DNA from: Sinomonas sp. P10A9
GTDB lineage: Bacteria; Actinomycetota; Actinomycetes; Actinomycetales; Micrococcaceae
Length of the DNA stretch: 64,000 nt
NCBI RefSeq assembly: GCF_041022165.1
Contig: NZ_CP163302.1
Location: 682,001-746,000 of the forward strand
Direction: 5' to 3'
Shown: one piece after another, positions 42,678-50,220 of the stretch
Position numbering within the stretch: the stretch's first letter is position 1
How the letters are laid out: every line of letters begins with the position of its first letter
The notes under the pieces: generated by a model
Databases searched by the model: none
Seen by the model: only the letters and a program-made list of their open reading frames with translations
Told to the model about the DNA's origin: nothing
Translations under genes and position numbers: made by a program

Positions 42678-42735
42678 TGACGCACGACGGCGCCGCCCGC
42701 CTCGAGCGTGAGGCGAGCGGCGCCGTCGTGCGTCA
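42678..42735. terminator. Very long perfect hairpin 1
   Basis: A 19-bp outer stem (TGACGCACGACGGCGCCGC with its exact complement) continues, after one unpaired base, into a 6-bp inner stem CGCCTC/GAGGCG. It stands between convergent genes and may terminate both, although no T-run follows. Confidence 0.65.
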
Positions 42736-42752
42736 TCGCGGGGACACCATGA

Positions 42753-42800
42753 TGCGTGGCCACGTCCGCAGGGCACGGGCCCTGCGGACGTGGCCACGCA
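42753..42800. terminator. Very long perfect hairpin 2
   Basis: A 21-bp perfect stem beginning TGCGTGGCCACGTCCGC closes a CACGGG loop. It is 17 bp from hairpin 1 and 20 bp from the end of the transglycosylase gene. Sequence-unrelated to hairpin 1. Confidence 0.65.
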
Positions 42801-42819
42801 ACGGGGGGAAGGTGGCGGC

Positions 42820-43596
42820 TCAGTACCAGTTGTGGGCGAGGTGCCAGCCGAGGGCGTTGGCGGGGGAGCCGTAGCGCTCCTTGATGTAGTTCAGGCCCCA
42901 CTCGATCTGGGTCTTGTAGTTGGTCTGCCAGTCGGCACCGGCACTGGCCATCTTGCTGCCCGGGAGGGACTGGACAATGCCGTAGGCGCCGCTCGAGGCG
43001 TTCGTGGCGGTCGTGGACCAGCCGGATTCCTTGTTCCAGAGTGTGATGAGAGCGCTCATCTGATCCTGGCCCCAGCCGTAGGCGGCGAGGCGGCTCGCGG
43101 CGTACGCCTGTGCGCCGGCCGGGTCAGTGACGGCCTGCGGCGGTGCGGCCTGCGCGGCGGCGTCGGCAGCGGCCTTGTCCGCGGCAGCCTTGTCAGCCGC
43201 GGCCTTCGCTCCTGCGGCCTGATCGGCAGCAGCCTTGTCGGCCGCCGCCTTGTCGGCTACCGACTTGTCCTCGGCCGCGGTCCGTGCCTCGGCGGCGGCC
43301 TGGGCGAGGACGCTCTGCTCGCTCGGACCCTCAGCGGTGGCAGAGGCTGACGCCGTCGGCGTGGTCGTCGAGGTGCGGGCCAGATCAGTCGCGTTGGCGG
43401 TCGCAGCGGCGCCGCCTCCTGCTACAGCCAGGAGGCCGAGGGAGAGGGCAACCACCGCGCTGCGGTGGCCGAAGCGGTCGGATCCGGGCTTGATGCCGGA
43501 CTTGGAGGCTGCGCGGGCCAGGGCGGACGTGGCGGGGGCAATAGCGCGGCGTCGGCCATGAGGGCGTGCGGCAGCGCGGGCGGGGGACTTGCTCAA
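42820..43596 (-). CDS. Secreted lytic-transglycosylase-like cell-wall hydrolase
   Basis: A 258-aa exported protein. A basic N-terminus and signal segment (AVVALSLGLLAVAGGGAAAT) lead into a long Ala/Lys/Asp coiled region (ADKAAADKAAADQAAGAKAA). The C-terminal goose-lysozyme-like domain has YGWGQDQMSALITLWNKESG, with the catalytic Glu in NKESGW, then SSGAYGIVQSLPGSKMASAG and IEWGLNYIKERYGSPANALG. TTG at 43596 fits the GAGAGG site, though the frame opens at 43656. Expression is probably controlled by the c-di-AMP riboswitch just upstream, as for other wall hydrolases. Confidence 0.85.
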   Translation of the reverse strand: MSKSPARAAARPHGRRRAIAPATSALARAASKSGIKPGSDRFGHRSAVVALSLGLLAVAGGGAAATANATDLARTSTTTPTASASATAEGPSEQSVLAQAAAEARTAAEDKSVADKAAADKAAADQAAGAKAAADKAAADKAAADAAAQAAPPQAVTDPAGAQAYAASRLAAYGWGQDQMSALITLWNKESGWSTTATNASSGAYGIVQSLPGSKMASAGADWQTNYKTQIEWGLNYIKERYGSPANALGWHLAHNWY

Positions 43597-43611
43597 AACG
43601 GTAGGGCCTCT

Positions 43612-43800
43612 CGTTGGCGCCTGCGAAGTTAGCTGTCGGGTTCGAATGAGAGTCATCCGGCCCGGCCAATGGCCTGGGCTTCACCCCAAGGCCGCACCAC
43701 ACGCTCGTGACGAGCGGGCGCAGCCCGGTTGTGGGTCCTCCGTCTCTGCCTTGACATGTCCTCCCAGGCAGTCGGCAGAGCTCGGCGAACAGGGCCTGGG
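43612..43800 (-). ncRNA. c-di-AMP riboswitch (ydaO/yuaA type)
   Basis: The minus-strand leader carries the conserved blocks of this riboswitch in order: CGCCGAGCTCTGCCG (43773-43787), GGACCCACAACCGGG, CTTGGGGTGAA, and near the 3' end GAACCCGACAGCTAACTTCG then CAGGCGCCAACGAG. In actinobacteria this class commonly precedes resuscitation factors and wall hydrolases and turns them off when c-di-AMP is bound. The end lies about 15 nt before the TTG start of the transglycosylase gene. Boundaries are approximate. Confidence 0.85.
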
Positions 43801-43830
43801 GGGTGCACACCGTGGGGCGGGCACCAGATC

Positions 43831-43859
43831 ACCCTACGGGAAGATCTCATGATTGTCAC
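43831..43859 (-). promoter_or_regulatory. Sigma-70-like promoter for the riboswitch-transglycosylase transcript
   Basis: GTGACA (43854-43859) and TAGGGT (43831-43836) on the minus strand with a 17-nt spacer, about 35 nt upstream of the riboswitch core. Confidence 0.5.
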
Positions 43860-44412
43860 ATTTAGATAACGACAGATTGGAGCGATGCCCCCGCACGACT
43901 AGCGCAGTGAAAGGATCGAAGTCCAACCGACTTGACAGCTCGACGAGGCGTGTCGAGTCATGTCCGCATTGTGAGATGTCCGCCACTGGTGCGTCATTGA
44001 GAACCATAGGGGGAAGTTGTCGAACAATGTTCGGTGCAGGTCGTCGCGACTGGTCAAGATGTGAAAATATGCGTTCATATCGGGCATTCATCGAATGGTG
44101 AGATGCCCCACACGAGTCCGGGCCTATCTCGCATCGTGAGACGATCCACACTTTGTTACTTGCCTGTAGGCATTGTTACGGGCCACACTTCTCAGTGTGA
44201 ACAAAGACTCAGCAGCACCTGCAGCCGCAGAACACCTCGTCGGCACACCCGCCGGCCGCGCCATGTGCTCCTGTCGAATGTCGAGCTGACGGCACCGCCC
44301 CAGCAACCAGCGTCAGTCTTTTCGCCGCCCAGCGTCGGGCACCATCCCCCTCGCGGGCGCACTGCTTCCGCATTCGAAGCCATCACGGCTAGTTCATCTC
44401 GAGGTTGATCCC
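43860..44412. other. 553-bp intergenic region with iterated GTGAGA motif
   Basis: No convincing gene. The left two-thirds is markedly less GC-rich than the window. It contains three related motifs, ATTGTGAGATG (43968), ATGGTGAGATG (44095) and ATCGTGAGACG (44133), and a TTGACA (43932 region). TGTTAC also occurs twice (44155-44180). Likely a regulatory region for the winged-helix gene at 44413. Confidence 0.5.
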
Positions 44413-45249
44413 ATGTCTGTTGCATCCGGCTACGTCCACATCTCAGTCCGCAACGCCCAGAAGGCCCAGAACCCCGGCTACCGCCAGCCGCTCGGCTCCC
44501 GGTTCGCCCCCGCACCCGAGACCTACCAGCACAACGCCGCAGCACCGCTGCGCGCGGCACAGCCCCTCCGGCCCGTCGAGGAGCCAGCGCCCATGACGGC
44601 GCCCACGCCCGTGGTGCAGCCCGGTGCGGAGCCCATCCGCGCCGTTGCTGCGGACAACGTGGCGCACGGCTTCGTGGTCTACGTGGGCCTCTCCGAGCAG
44701 GAGGCGGCGGGCGCCGGCACCTCGATCGCGCGCATCGCCCAGGAGCTGCGTGCCTACGCGCAGACCCTCGTCGAGGGCCTCGAGAGCTATGCCGCCGTGG
44801 CTGTGGCTCCGGCTGGCGCCACCGGTTCCTCGCTCGACGTCGTGCGCTCGACGTTCGGCGACCCGACCATCGCGTCCCGGCAGCAGCGCATCGAACCCCG
44901 ATCGGCCGCGGCGCCTGACGCCCGGCCGTCAGGCGTGCTCATCGACCTGGCCCGCCGCGAGGTCCACCTCGACGGCGATTCTCTGAACCTCACCTTCAAG
45001 GAGTTCGAGCTCCTCAACTACCTCGTCGAGAACGGCACCCGCACCGTGAGCCGCGACGAGCTGCTCGAGAGCCTCTGGAAGAACGCCGAGGAGGTCCCCA
45101 ACGAGCGCACGATCGACGTGCACATCCGTCGCCTGCGCTCCAAGCTCGGCCGCCTCGCCAACACGGTCCGCACGGTCCGTGGCCAGGGCTACCGGTTCTA
45201 CGAGCACCCCGAGGTCATCGTCTGGGCTGCGCCCGAGTACTCGATCTAG
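44413..45249 (+). CDS. Orphan winged-helix DNA-binding protein (OmpR C-terminal type)
   Basis: A 278-aa protein without a receiver domain. Residues 1-75 are Pro/Ala-rich and disordered. Residues 78-140 form an unassigned alpha/beta segment (AHGFVVYVGLSEQEAAGAGT, IAQELRAYAQTLVEGLESYA). Residues 170-270 are a trans_reg_C winged helix (IDLARREVHLDGDSLNLTFK, EFELLNYLVENGTRTVSRDE, ERTIDVHIRRLRSKLG, VRTVRGQGYRFYEHP). GAGG lies 8 nt before ATG 44413. The large motif-bearing upstream region suggests autoregulation or global control. Confidence 0.85.
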   Translation: MSVASGYVHISVRNAQKAQNPGYRQPLGSRFAPAPETYQHNAAAPLRAAQPLRPVEEPAPMTAPTPVVQPGAEPIRAVAADNVAHGFVVYVGLSEQEAAGAGTSIARIAQELRAYAQTLVEGLESYAAVAVAPAGATGSSLDVVRSTFGDPTIASRQQRIEPRSAAAPDARPSGVLIDLARREVHLDGDSLNLTFKEFELLNYLVENGTRTVSRDELLESLWKNAEEVPNERTIDVHIRRLRSKLGRLANTVRTVRGQGYRFYEHPEVIVWAAPEYSI

Positions 45250-45302
45250 CCTCGGGCGCAGCGGCGCCGGTCTCCGCGGATCCGGGGAGGCACCGCTGCC
45301 CG

Positions 45303-45308
45303 TAGGCT
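45303..45308 (+). promoter_or_regulatory. Leaderless-type -10 box for sixA
   Basis: TAGGCT with 6 nt to GTG 45315. The AGGGGG in between could alternatively be read as a ribosome site, but it abuts the start. Confidence 0.4.
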
Positions 45309-45314
45309 AGGGGG

Positions 45315-45851
45315 GTGAGCAAGCATCACGTGAAGCACCTCATCGTCCTGCGCCATGCCAAGGCCGCCTGGCCCGAGGGGGTCGCGGATGCTGACAGGCC
45401 CCTCGCCGAGCGAGGGCATGCCGACGCCCAAGAGGCTGGCAGATGGCTGCTCAAGCACGACTTCGTCCCTGACTTCATCCTCTGCTCCACGGCGCTGCGC
45501 ACCCGGCAGACCACCACATGGGTCTGCGAGGAGCTCGGCGACAAGGCACCGACCCCGAAGCTCGAGTCCGGACTGTACGCAGCCAGCGCGTCGCAGATGC
45601 TAGCCGTGGTGAACCACGTTCCCGAGACGGTCCGCTCGCTCCTGATCGTCTCCCACATGCCCGGCGTCCAGGACCTCGCTCTGCGGCTCGCCTCGCGCGA
45701 TTCCGATCAGGAGGCCTATATGGATGCAGCGAGCCACTTCCCGACCGCAGGCTTCGCGGTCTTCGAGACCGAGGCCCACTGGGCAGAGCTCGACGGACAG
45801 GACGCCCGGCTCGTCAGGTTCGCCTCGCCCCGCGCAAAGAAGAGGCGCTGA
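45315..45851 (+). CDS. sixA: SixA-type phosphohistidine phosphatase
   Basis: Histidine-phosphatase superfamily protein of 178 aa. The catalytic LRHAKAAWPEG has R13-H14; the second Arg is in STALRTRQTTTW, and the second His is in LLIVSHMPGVQDLAL. It has the short SixA form without the alpha-helical cap of larger phosphoglycerate mutases. It could dephosphorylate phosphohistidine proteins; the substrate is unknown. GTG start. Its 3' end overlaps the convergent membrane-protein gene by 38 bp. Confidence 0.9.
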   Translation: MSKHHVKHLIVLRHAKAAWPEGVADADRPLAERGHADAQEAGRWLLKHDFVPDFILCSTALRTRQTTTWVCEELGDKAPTPKLESGLYAASASQMLAVVNHVPETVRSLLIVSHMPGVQDLALRLASRDSDQEAYMDAASHFPTAGFAVFETEAHWAELDGQDARLVRFASPRAKKRR

Positions 45852-46407
45852 TCCGGGGTCGGTTCGTTGCCCCTGCCTTGCGCACCGGCGTCGTGGAATG
45901 CGGTGTGCTCCGTCCCGGCGTGCGGAACGCGGACGACGGCGCCCGCTGAGGGCGGCGAGCGGCCGCGCCCGCGGTTAATCCGAGCCTCGGGGAATGCCTT
46001 GAGGCGCGGCGCCGCTCGGGCCACACAGCGCTCCCGAACAGCACCGCGAGGGTGGCGGCAGTTGCCGCCACCGCGCCGAAGAAGTAGGGGTCAGCGTCCG
46101 CGCCCGAGACGGTCGTCACCGTTTCCGGGTCCTGATCCCACGCGAGGCCGAGGAGCCGGAGGAAGGCGAGGGCCGAGCCGATCGCGAGCGAAGAGCCGGC
46201 GGCGGCCACGACAGCCACGGCATACCGTGACAGGCTCAGCACGGCGTACAGCGCGCAGGCCACGAAGGCGCCGAGCGCCACGAGCGCGAGCGAGACGGCC
46301 GTGGCGTCGAGGGTCACTCCCGCGATCGCGGTGGCGGCCACAGACGCGCCCGCGGCCCAGAGAGTTGCGCGGGCGCCCGTGCGCAGGGGCTTGAAGCGGG
46401 AGGCCAT
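45814..46407 (-). CDS. Small membrane protein of unknown function
   Basis: A 197-aa protein with four hydrophobic segments: ATLWAAGASVAATAIAGVTL, AVSLALVALGAFVACALYAV, AVAVVAAAGSSLAIGSALAF and PYFFGAVAATAATLAVLFGS. A C-terminal tail of 60 basic, Ser/Thr-rich residues follows. Start ATG 46407 was chosen over an upstream in-frame ATG because the sequence before it is low-complexity. Convergent overlap with sixA. The family is not recognised. Confidence 0.6.
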   Translation of the reverse strand: MASRFKPLRTGARATLWAAGASVAATAIAGVTLDATAVSLALVALGAFVACALYAVLSLSRYAVAVVAAAGSSLAIGSALAFLRLLGLAWDQDPETVTTVSGADADPYFFGAVAATAATLAVLFGSAVWPERRRASRHSPRLGLTAGAAARRPQRAPSSAFRTPGRSTPHSTTPVRKAGATNRPRISASSLRGARRT

Positions 46408-46522
46408 GAATCCAGTGTGACAGGAGTTTCTCCTGTTTCTGGTGTTACTGCTGTTACCTGTGTGAGTTTCGTGTCGCCTGGCTGTTGGGCCCCGGATGCC
46501 GGCCTCGACTGGACTGCTGGGC

Positions 46523-47197
46523 TCAGCCGCCGAAGGCCCCAATGGCGAGGGCTGTGATCGCCTCGGCAGCCGGAGCCAGCGGTTTCGGAGGCGTCGTCGA
46601 GACGCGGTCCATGCCGACCATGAAAGCTGCGCCGAACAGGGCCGTCGCGACGACGTCGAGGTCCTGGCCGGGCGCGGGTTCGCGGCGCGCCGCGACTCGG
46701 TCGAGGGCCCCGCGGATCACCACGAGAACCTCGGCGCGCCTCGCAGCGAGCAGCGTGTGCCACGTCCCGTCCCCCCGCCACTGCTCGCCCATCCATAGCC
46801 GGACGAACCCGGGGTACGCCTCGATGAACCTCAGCGCGCGGGTGACCATTCCCCGGACCTCGTGGAAGGTGTCGTCCGCTGGGCTCGGCGCAGCGACAGC
46901 GCCGCGCTCAGGTGAGGTGCGCGCGTGGGGCGAGGGACCGGCGTCGTGCGCGGCATGCTGCGCTGGCTCTGCACGGCCGGCTGGGGCCAAGGCGGCCATG
47001 AGCATCCCCATGCCGTGTTGGAGCAGCTGGGCCACCAGCTCGTTCTTGCTGCCGAAGTTGTAATAGACGGTGCCTTTGGCGACGCCGGCCGCGGCCGCGA
47101 TCTCGTCGACCGTGACCGCCTCGGCACCGCGCTGGCCGATGAGCTCCATCGCGGCATCGAAGAGCCGCTGCCGGGTTGCCTCTGTTCGCGTGCTCAT
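46523..47197 (-). CDS. TetR-family transcriptional regulator
   Basis: A 224-aa repressor. The N-terminal HTH is complete: RLFDAAMELIGQRGAEAVTV, DEIAAAAGVAKGTVYYNFGS and KNELVAQLLQHG. The ligand-binding domain contains an Ala/Pro-rich insert (residues 75-110) and ends TALAIGAFGG. ATG at 47197 follows 14 bp after the YhgE stop. As the last gene of the ABC-like/YhgE operon it likely represses that operon through the palindrome at 50163. Confidence 0.92.
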   Translation of the reverse strand: MSTRTEATRQRLFDAAMELIGQRGAEAVTVDEIAAAAGVAKGTVYYNFGSKNELVAQLLQHGMGMLMAALAPAGRAEPAQHAAHDAGPSPHARTSPERGAVAAPSPADDTFHEVRGMVTRALRFIEAYPGFVRLWMGEQWRGDGTWHTLLAARRAEVLVVIRGALDRVAARREPAPGQDLDVVATALFGAAFMVGMDRVSTTPPKPLAPAAEAITALAIGAFGG

Positions 47198-47211
47198 CCT
47201 GGCCACCCCAC

Positions 47212-49374
47212 TCACACTGCGATCTCGGGCTGGAGGGTCTTGAGGCGCCACGTCATGTTCTTCCGTGTTCCGGCGAAGTTGAGGACGCCGCCGAGGACTG
47301 TGTAGCCGACTAGGCCGAGGACGATCGGCAGGATCCCGGACAGGTCGCCGCCATAGATGAGGTGGCGCATGCCCTGGACCACGTAGCCCATCGGCAGCAC
47401 CTGATGGGCGATCCGGAACGGCTCCGGCGTCATCTGCCAGGGGAACGTTCCGCCCGAGGAGACGAGCTGGAGGATGAGCAGGATCAGCACCACGAACTTC
47501 CCGGACGTGCCAAGGAGCGCGACGATCCCGTGGATGATCGCGCTGAACGCGATTCCGCCCAGCAGCAGGAAGAGCCACATGAGCACGGGATGCGCGGGGT
47601 CGAGGCCGAGAGCGAAGTCCACGACGGTGGTCAGGAGCGTCGCCTGGACCGACGCCACCACCGCGAACGGCAGCCAGCCACCGAGCGCGATCTTCCACGG
47701 TGGAGCGTTCGAGGGGAGCGCGCGGACCGTGAAGGGGCGCATGGCCTGCATGAGCATGAAGATGCCCACCCACATCGCGAGGGAGAGGAAGAACGGCGCG
47801 AGGCCCGCTCCGTAGGACGCCGCCTTGGTCTGCGAGGCGTGGTCGACGGCGACCGGGTCGCCCATGACATTCGAGACATCCGTGACCTGCTTCTGCGACG
47901 GATTCGGAACCTTCCCGGCGCCCGCGTTCAGGCCGTCGGCGAGCTGGTGGGCGCCGTCGTCGGCCTGCGCCAGACCGTCCCGCAGCTTGGCCGCGCCGGT
48001 GTCGAGGCGGGCGGCGCCGTCCGCGAGCCGGCCCGCGCCGTCGGCAAGCTGGGCGGCTCCGTCGGAGAGTTGGGACGCACCCGACGCGAGGGACTTCGAC
48101 CCGTCCACGGACTGCTGCTCGCCCGCCGCCAGCTGGTTCGCTCCCGTTGAGAGCTGCGCCGCGCCGTCGTGCGCCTGCGAGATCGCGGACGTGAGGGCCG
48201 GCATGCCGTCTGCGAGCTGGGCGGCGCCGTCCGAAACCTGCTGGGAACCTGTCGCGAGCTGCTGGACCTGCCCTGCGGCCGTGTGGAGCTGGGATCGGGC
48301 GTCGGCGATCTGCGCCGAGGTCTGGAGTGCGGCGACCTGGGTCAGGAGCTGGTCGGCCTGGGACTGCGTGAGCACGCCTGCGGCCACGAGCCTCTGTGTG
48401 CTCGTGGTCACCGTGCCCTGCAGCGCGGCGTCGGCGGAGTCGGCTGCGGTGACGGCCTGCTGGACCTTTGCGTTCAGCTGGGCGTTGCCTGCCGCGACCT
48501 GCGCCGCGCCGGCCGCGAGCCTCTGCGTGTCGTCGGGCAGGGATGCCGTCTTCTGCTGGAGCGTTCCGAGGCCCGAGGAGAGCTGCGACGCGCCGGTGCT
48601 GAGCTTTTGCGCACCGGTGAGCAGCTGCTCTTGGCCCGCGACGAGCTGGTTCGCGCCCGCGCTCAGCCGGGATGCGCCGCTGCTGAGCTGGTCTGCACCG
48701 GTCGTGAGCTGCTCGGCGCCCGTATGGAGCTGGCCAGCGCCGTCCGCGAGCTGGGAGGAACCGTCCGTTAGCTGGTCGAGCCCGCCGGCCAGCCTCGCGG
48801 CGCCGTCGGCCGCGGTGGCTAGCTGGGTGTGGATCACGCCGTAGCCGGTGAGGAGGCGGGCGGCCGTCTCGGTGCCTACCTGCTTTGCGACGGCGTCGTG
48901 CACGGCCGTCGTGACCTTGTCGACGATCGTGCTCAGGAGGTAGTTGTTGGCATCGTTCGTGGTGACCTTGAGCATGGCCTGGCGAGCGGAGTCGAAGCTC
49001 GCCGGGGAGACGAGGTTCGAGGAGAAGTCGGCCGGGAGGGTGAGCGAGAAGCCGTAGGTGCCGTTGCGGACGCCCTCCTCGGCCTCGGCCGCGGTGCCCA
49101 CGCGGTGCCAGTCGAACAGGTGGCCGTCCACGAGGTTCTGGGCTACCTGGCTTCCTGCTTCGAGGCGCGTGCCGTCGGTCGAGTCGGCGCCTTGGTCCTC
49201 GACCACGAGGGCGGCCGGGATCTGGTTCATGTTCTTGTACGGGTCCCAGTTGGCGTACAGGTAGACGGCCCCGTACAGGAGAGGCACGGTCACGAGGGCG
49301 AGGATCGTGAGCTTGGGCAGCAGCCCGTAGGTCATCCGCTTGAGCTCGGAGCGGGCCAGCCGGAGAACCGTCAC
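47212..49374 (-). CDS. YhgE/Pip-family ABC-2-like membrane protein
   Basis: A 720-aa protein. TM1 is at residues 20-42 (PKLTILALVTVPLLYGAVYL), followed by the YhgE signature NWDPYKNMNQIPAALVVEDQ. A giant exported domain of about 400 residues holds repeated 7- and 14-residue 'LxxGAxQLxxGAxxL' units that should form a coiled or beta-solenoid-like rod. The C-terminal block has five or six helices (SLAMWVGIFMLMQAMRPFTV to VLGGVLNFAG). Related proteins act in phage adsorption, type VII secretion-associated export or lipid transport. The start overlaps the upstream gene (ATGA). Confidence 0.92.
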   Translation of the reverse strand: MTVLRLARSELKRMTYGLLPKLTILALVTVPLLYGAVYLYANWDPYKNMNQIPAALVVEDQGADSTDGTRLEAGSQVAQNLVDGHLFDWHRVGTAAEAEEGVRNGTYGFSLTLPADFSSNLVSPASFDSARQAMLKVTTNDANNYLLSTIVDKVTTAVHDAVAKQVGTETAARLLTGYGVIHTQLATAADGAARLAGGLDQLTDGSSQLADGAGQLHTGAEQLTTGADQLSSGASRLSAGANQLVAGQEQLLTGAQKLSTGASQLSSGLGTLQQKTASLPDDTQRLAAGAAQVAAGNAQLNAKVQQAVTAADSADAALQGTVTTSTQRLVAAGVLTQSQADQLLTQVAALQTSAQIADARSQLHTAAGQVQQLATGSQQVSDGAAQLADGMPALTSAISQAHDGAAQLSTGANQLAAGEQQSVDGSKSLASGASQLSDGAAQLADGAGRLADGAARLDTGAAKLRDGLAQADDGAHQLADGLNAGAGKVPNPSQKQVTDVSNVMGDPVAVDHASQTKAASYGAGLAPFFLSLAMWVGIFMLMQAMRPFTVRALPSNAPPWKIALGGWLPFAVVASVQATLLTTVVDFALGLDPAHPVLMWLFLLLGGIAFSAIIHGIVALLGTSGKFVVLILLILQLVSSGGTFPWQMTPEPFRIAHQVLPMGYVVQGMRHLIYGGDLSGILPIVLGLVGYTVLGGVLNFAGTRKNMTWRLKTLQPEIAV

Positions 49375-50144
49375 GCGCGGACCCCCTCGCCCAGCGCGAG
49401 GTCACCGGGTGTGGCGGCGAGGTCACCGGGTGTGGCGGCGAGGTCACCGGGTGTGGCGGCGAGGTCACCGGGTGTGGCGGCGAGGTCCCCCTGTTCGGCC
49501 AGCCGCCGGATCGAATTGCCCACGACGGCGGCAGGTCCCGCCCAGTGCTCAGGGAACGTCGCGACGACGGCGACGACGGCGAGCGGCCGGCCCGCGCGCG
49601 CTGCCGTCCCGGCGAGGAACGGGAGCCAGTCGGCCGGATCGTCCGAGTGGCGGTCGGGGGAGTCCAGGACGAGCAATTCGGTCTCGGGGTTGGCAAGGGC
49701 CAGTGCTGTGAGGAGCTCGGTGCGTCGGGCTGCGGGCAGGTCCTGGGCCCAGCTGTCGGCGATGTCCGCGAAGGCGTTGACCGTGAGCCAGGCGTCTGGC
49801 GTGGCGGGGCCGCGGTGGCGCCGGGGGAGCAGGGCGAGGTCCTCGGCTACGAGATCCTTGACGCGCAGGTGGAGCTCGGCCTCGTTGATCGCTGGCGCAT
49901 CCACGACGGCGCCCACGCGGCGCAGTCCCTTGAGATCCCGAACGGGTTTTCCCGAGTGGCTGCCCCAGGCTGCCGTTCCGTCGGTCGGCGCGAGCCGGCC
50001 GGCCGCGGCGAGGGCGAGGGCCGTGCGGTGTTCCTGGCCGTCCGCGCGAACGAGGAGGAGCTCGCCGCGACGGGCCTCGAACGAGGTGCGCGGGACGAGA
50101 TCGCTGTGTCGTCCGGCAACCGTCAAATCACGAACTGAAAGCAT
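49371..50144 (-). CDS. ABC-ATPase-like protein with degenerate Walker A
   Basis: A 257-aa protein with the layout of an ABC ATPase (LSVRDLTVAGRHSDLVPRTS, LKGLRRVGAVVDAPAINEAE, LDSPDRHSDDPADWLPFLAG), but the key sites are altered. The P-loop position reads LLVRADGQEHRTALALAAAG in place of GxxGxGKS/T, the signature motif reads AQDLPAARRTELLTALA, and Walker B reads LLVLDSPDR. It may bind without hydrolysing. The C-terminus has four DLAATPG repeats encoded by a 21-bp tandem array. First gene of the YhgE/TetR operon; ATG 7 nt after TACAAT. Confidence 0.75.
   Translation of the reverse strand: MLSVRDLTVAGRHSDLVPRTSFEARRGELLLVRADGQEHRTALALAAAGRLAPTDGTAAWGSHSGKPVRDLKGLRRVGAVVDAPAINEAELHLRVKDLVAEDLALLPRRHRGPATPDAWLTVNAFADIADSWAQDLPAARRTELLTALALANPETELLVLDSPDRHSDDPADWLPFLAGTAARAGRPLAVVAVVATFPEHWAGPAAVVGNSIRRLAEQGDLAATPGDLAATPGDLAATPGDLAATPGDLALGEGVRA
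49396..49487. repeat. 21-bp tandem array encoding DLAATPG repeats
   Basis: GCGAGGTCACCGGGTGTGGC-type units start at 49396, 49417, 49438 and 49459, with a fifth partial copy at 49480. The period is exactly 21, so the reading frame is kept. Confidence 0.9.
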
Positions 50145-50151
50145 GCTCTCA

Positions 50152-50180
50152 ATTGTAGGGAAACTGACCGGTCAGTACAA
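50152..50180 (-). promoter_or_regulatory. Promoter with TetR operator for the ABC-like/YhgE/TetR operon
   Basis: A perfect 14-bp palindrome ACTGACCGGTCAGT (50163-50176) fills the spacer before a strong -10 TACAAT (50152-50157, minus strand). A weak TTGTAC lies 17 nt upstream of it. The -10 is 7 nt from the ATG. The position is ideal for autorepression by the TetR protein at 46523. Confidence 0.75.
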
Positions 50181-50220
50181 ATCCATGAGCGAGCCCAGCG
50201 CGGGCCCGAAGACCTCAGGC

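Noticed and set aside
44034..44408. 124-codon plus-strand frame before the winged-helix gene
   Set aside because: No start signal, low-complexity product, and base composition unlike the coding genes around it.
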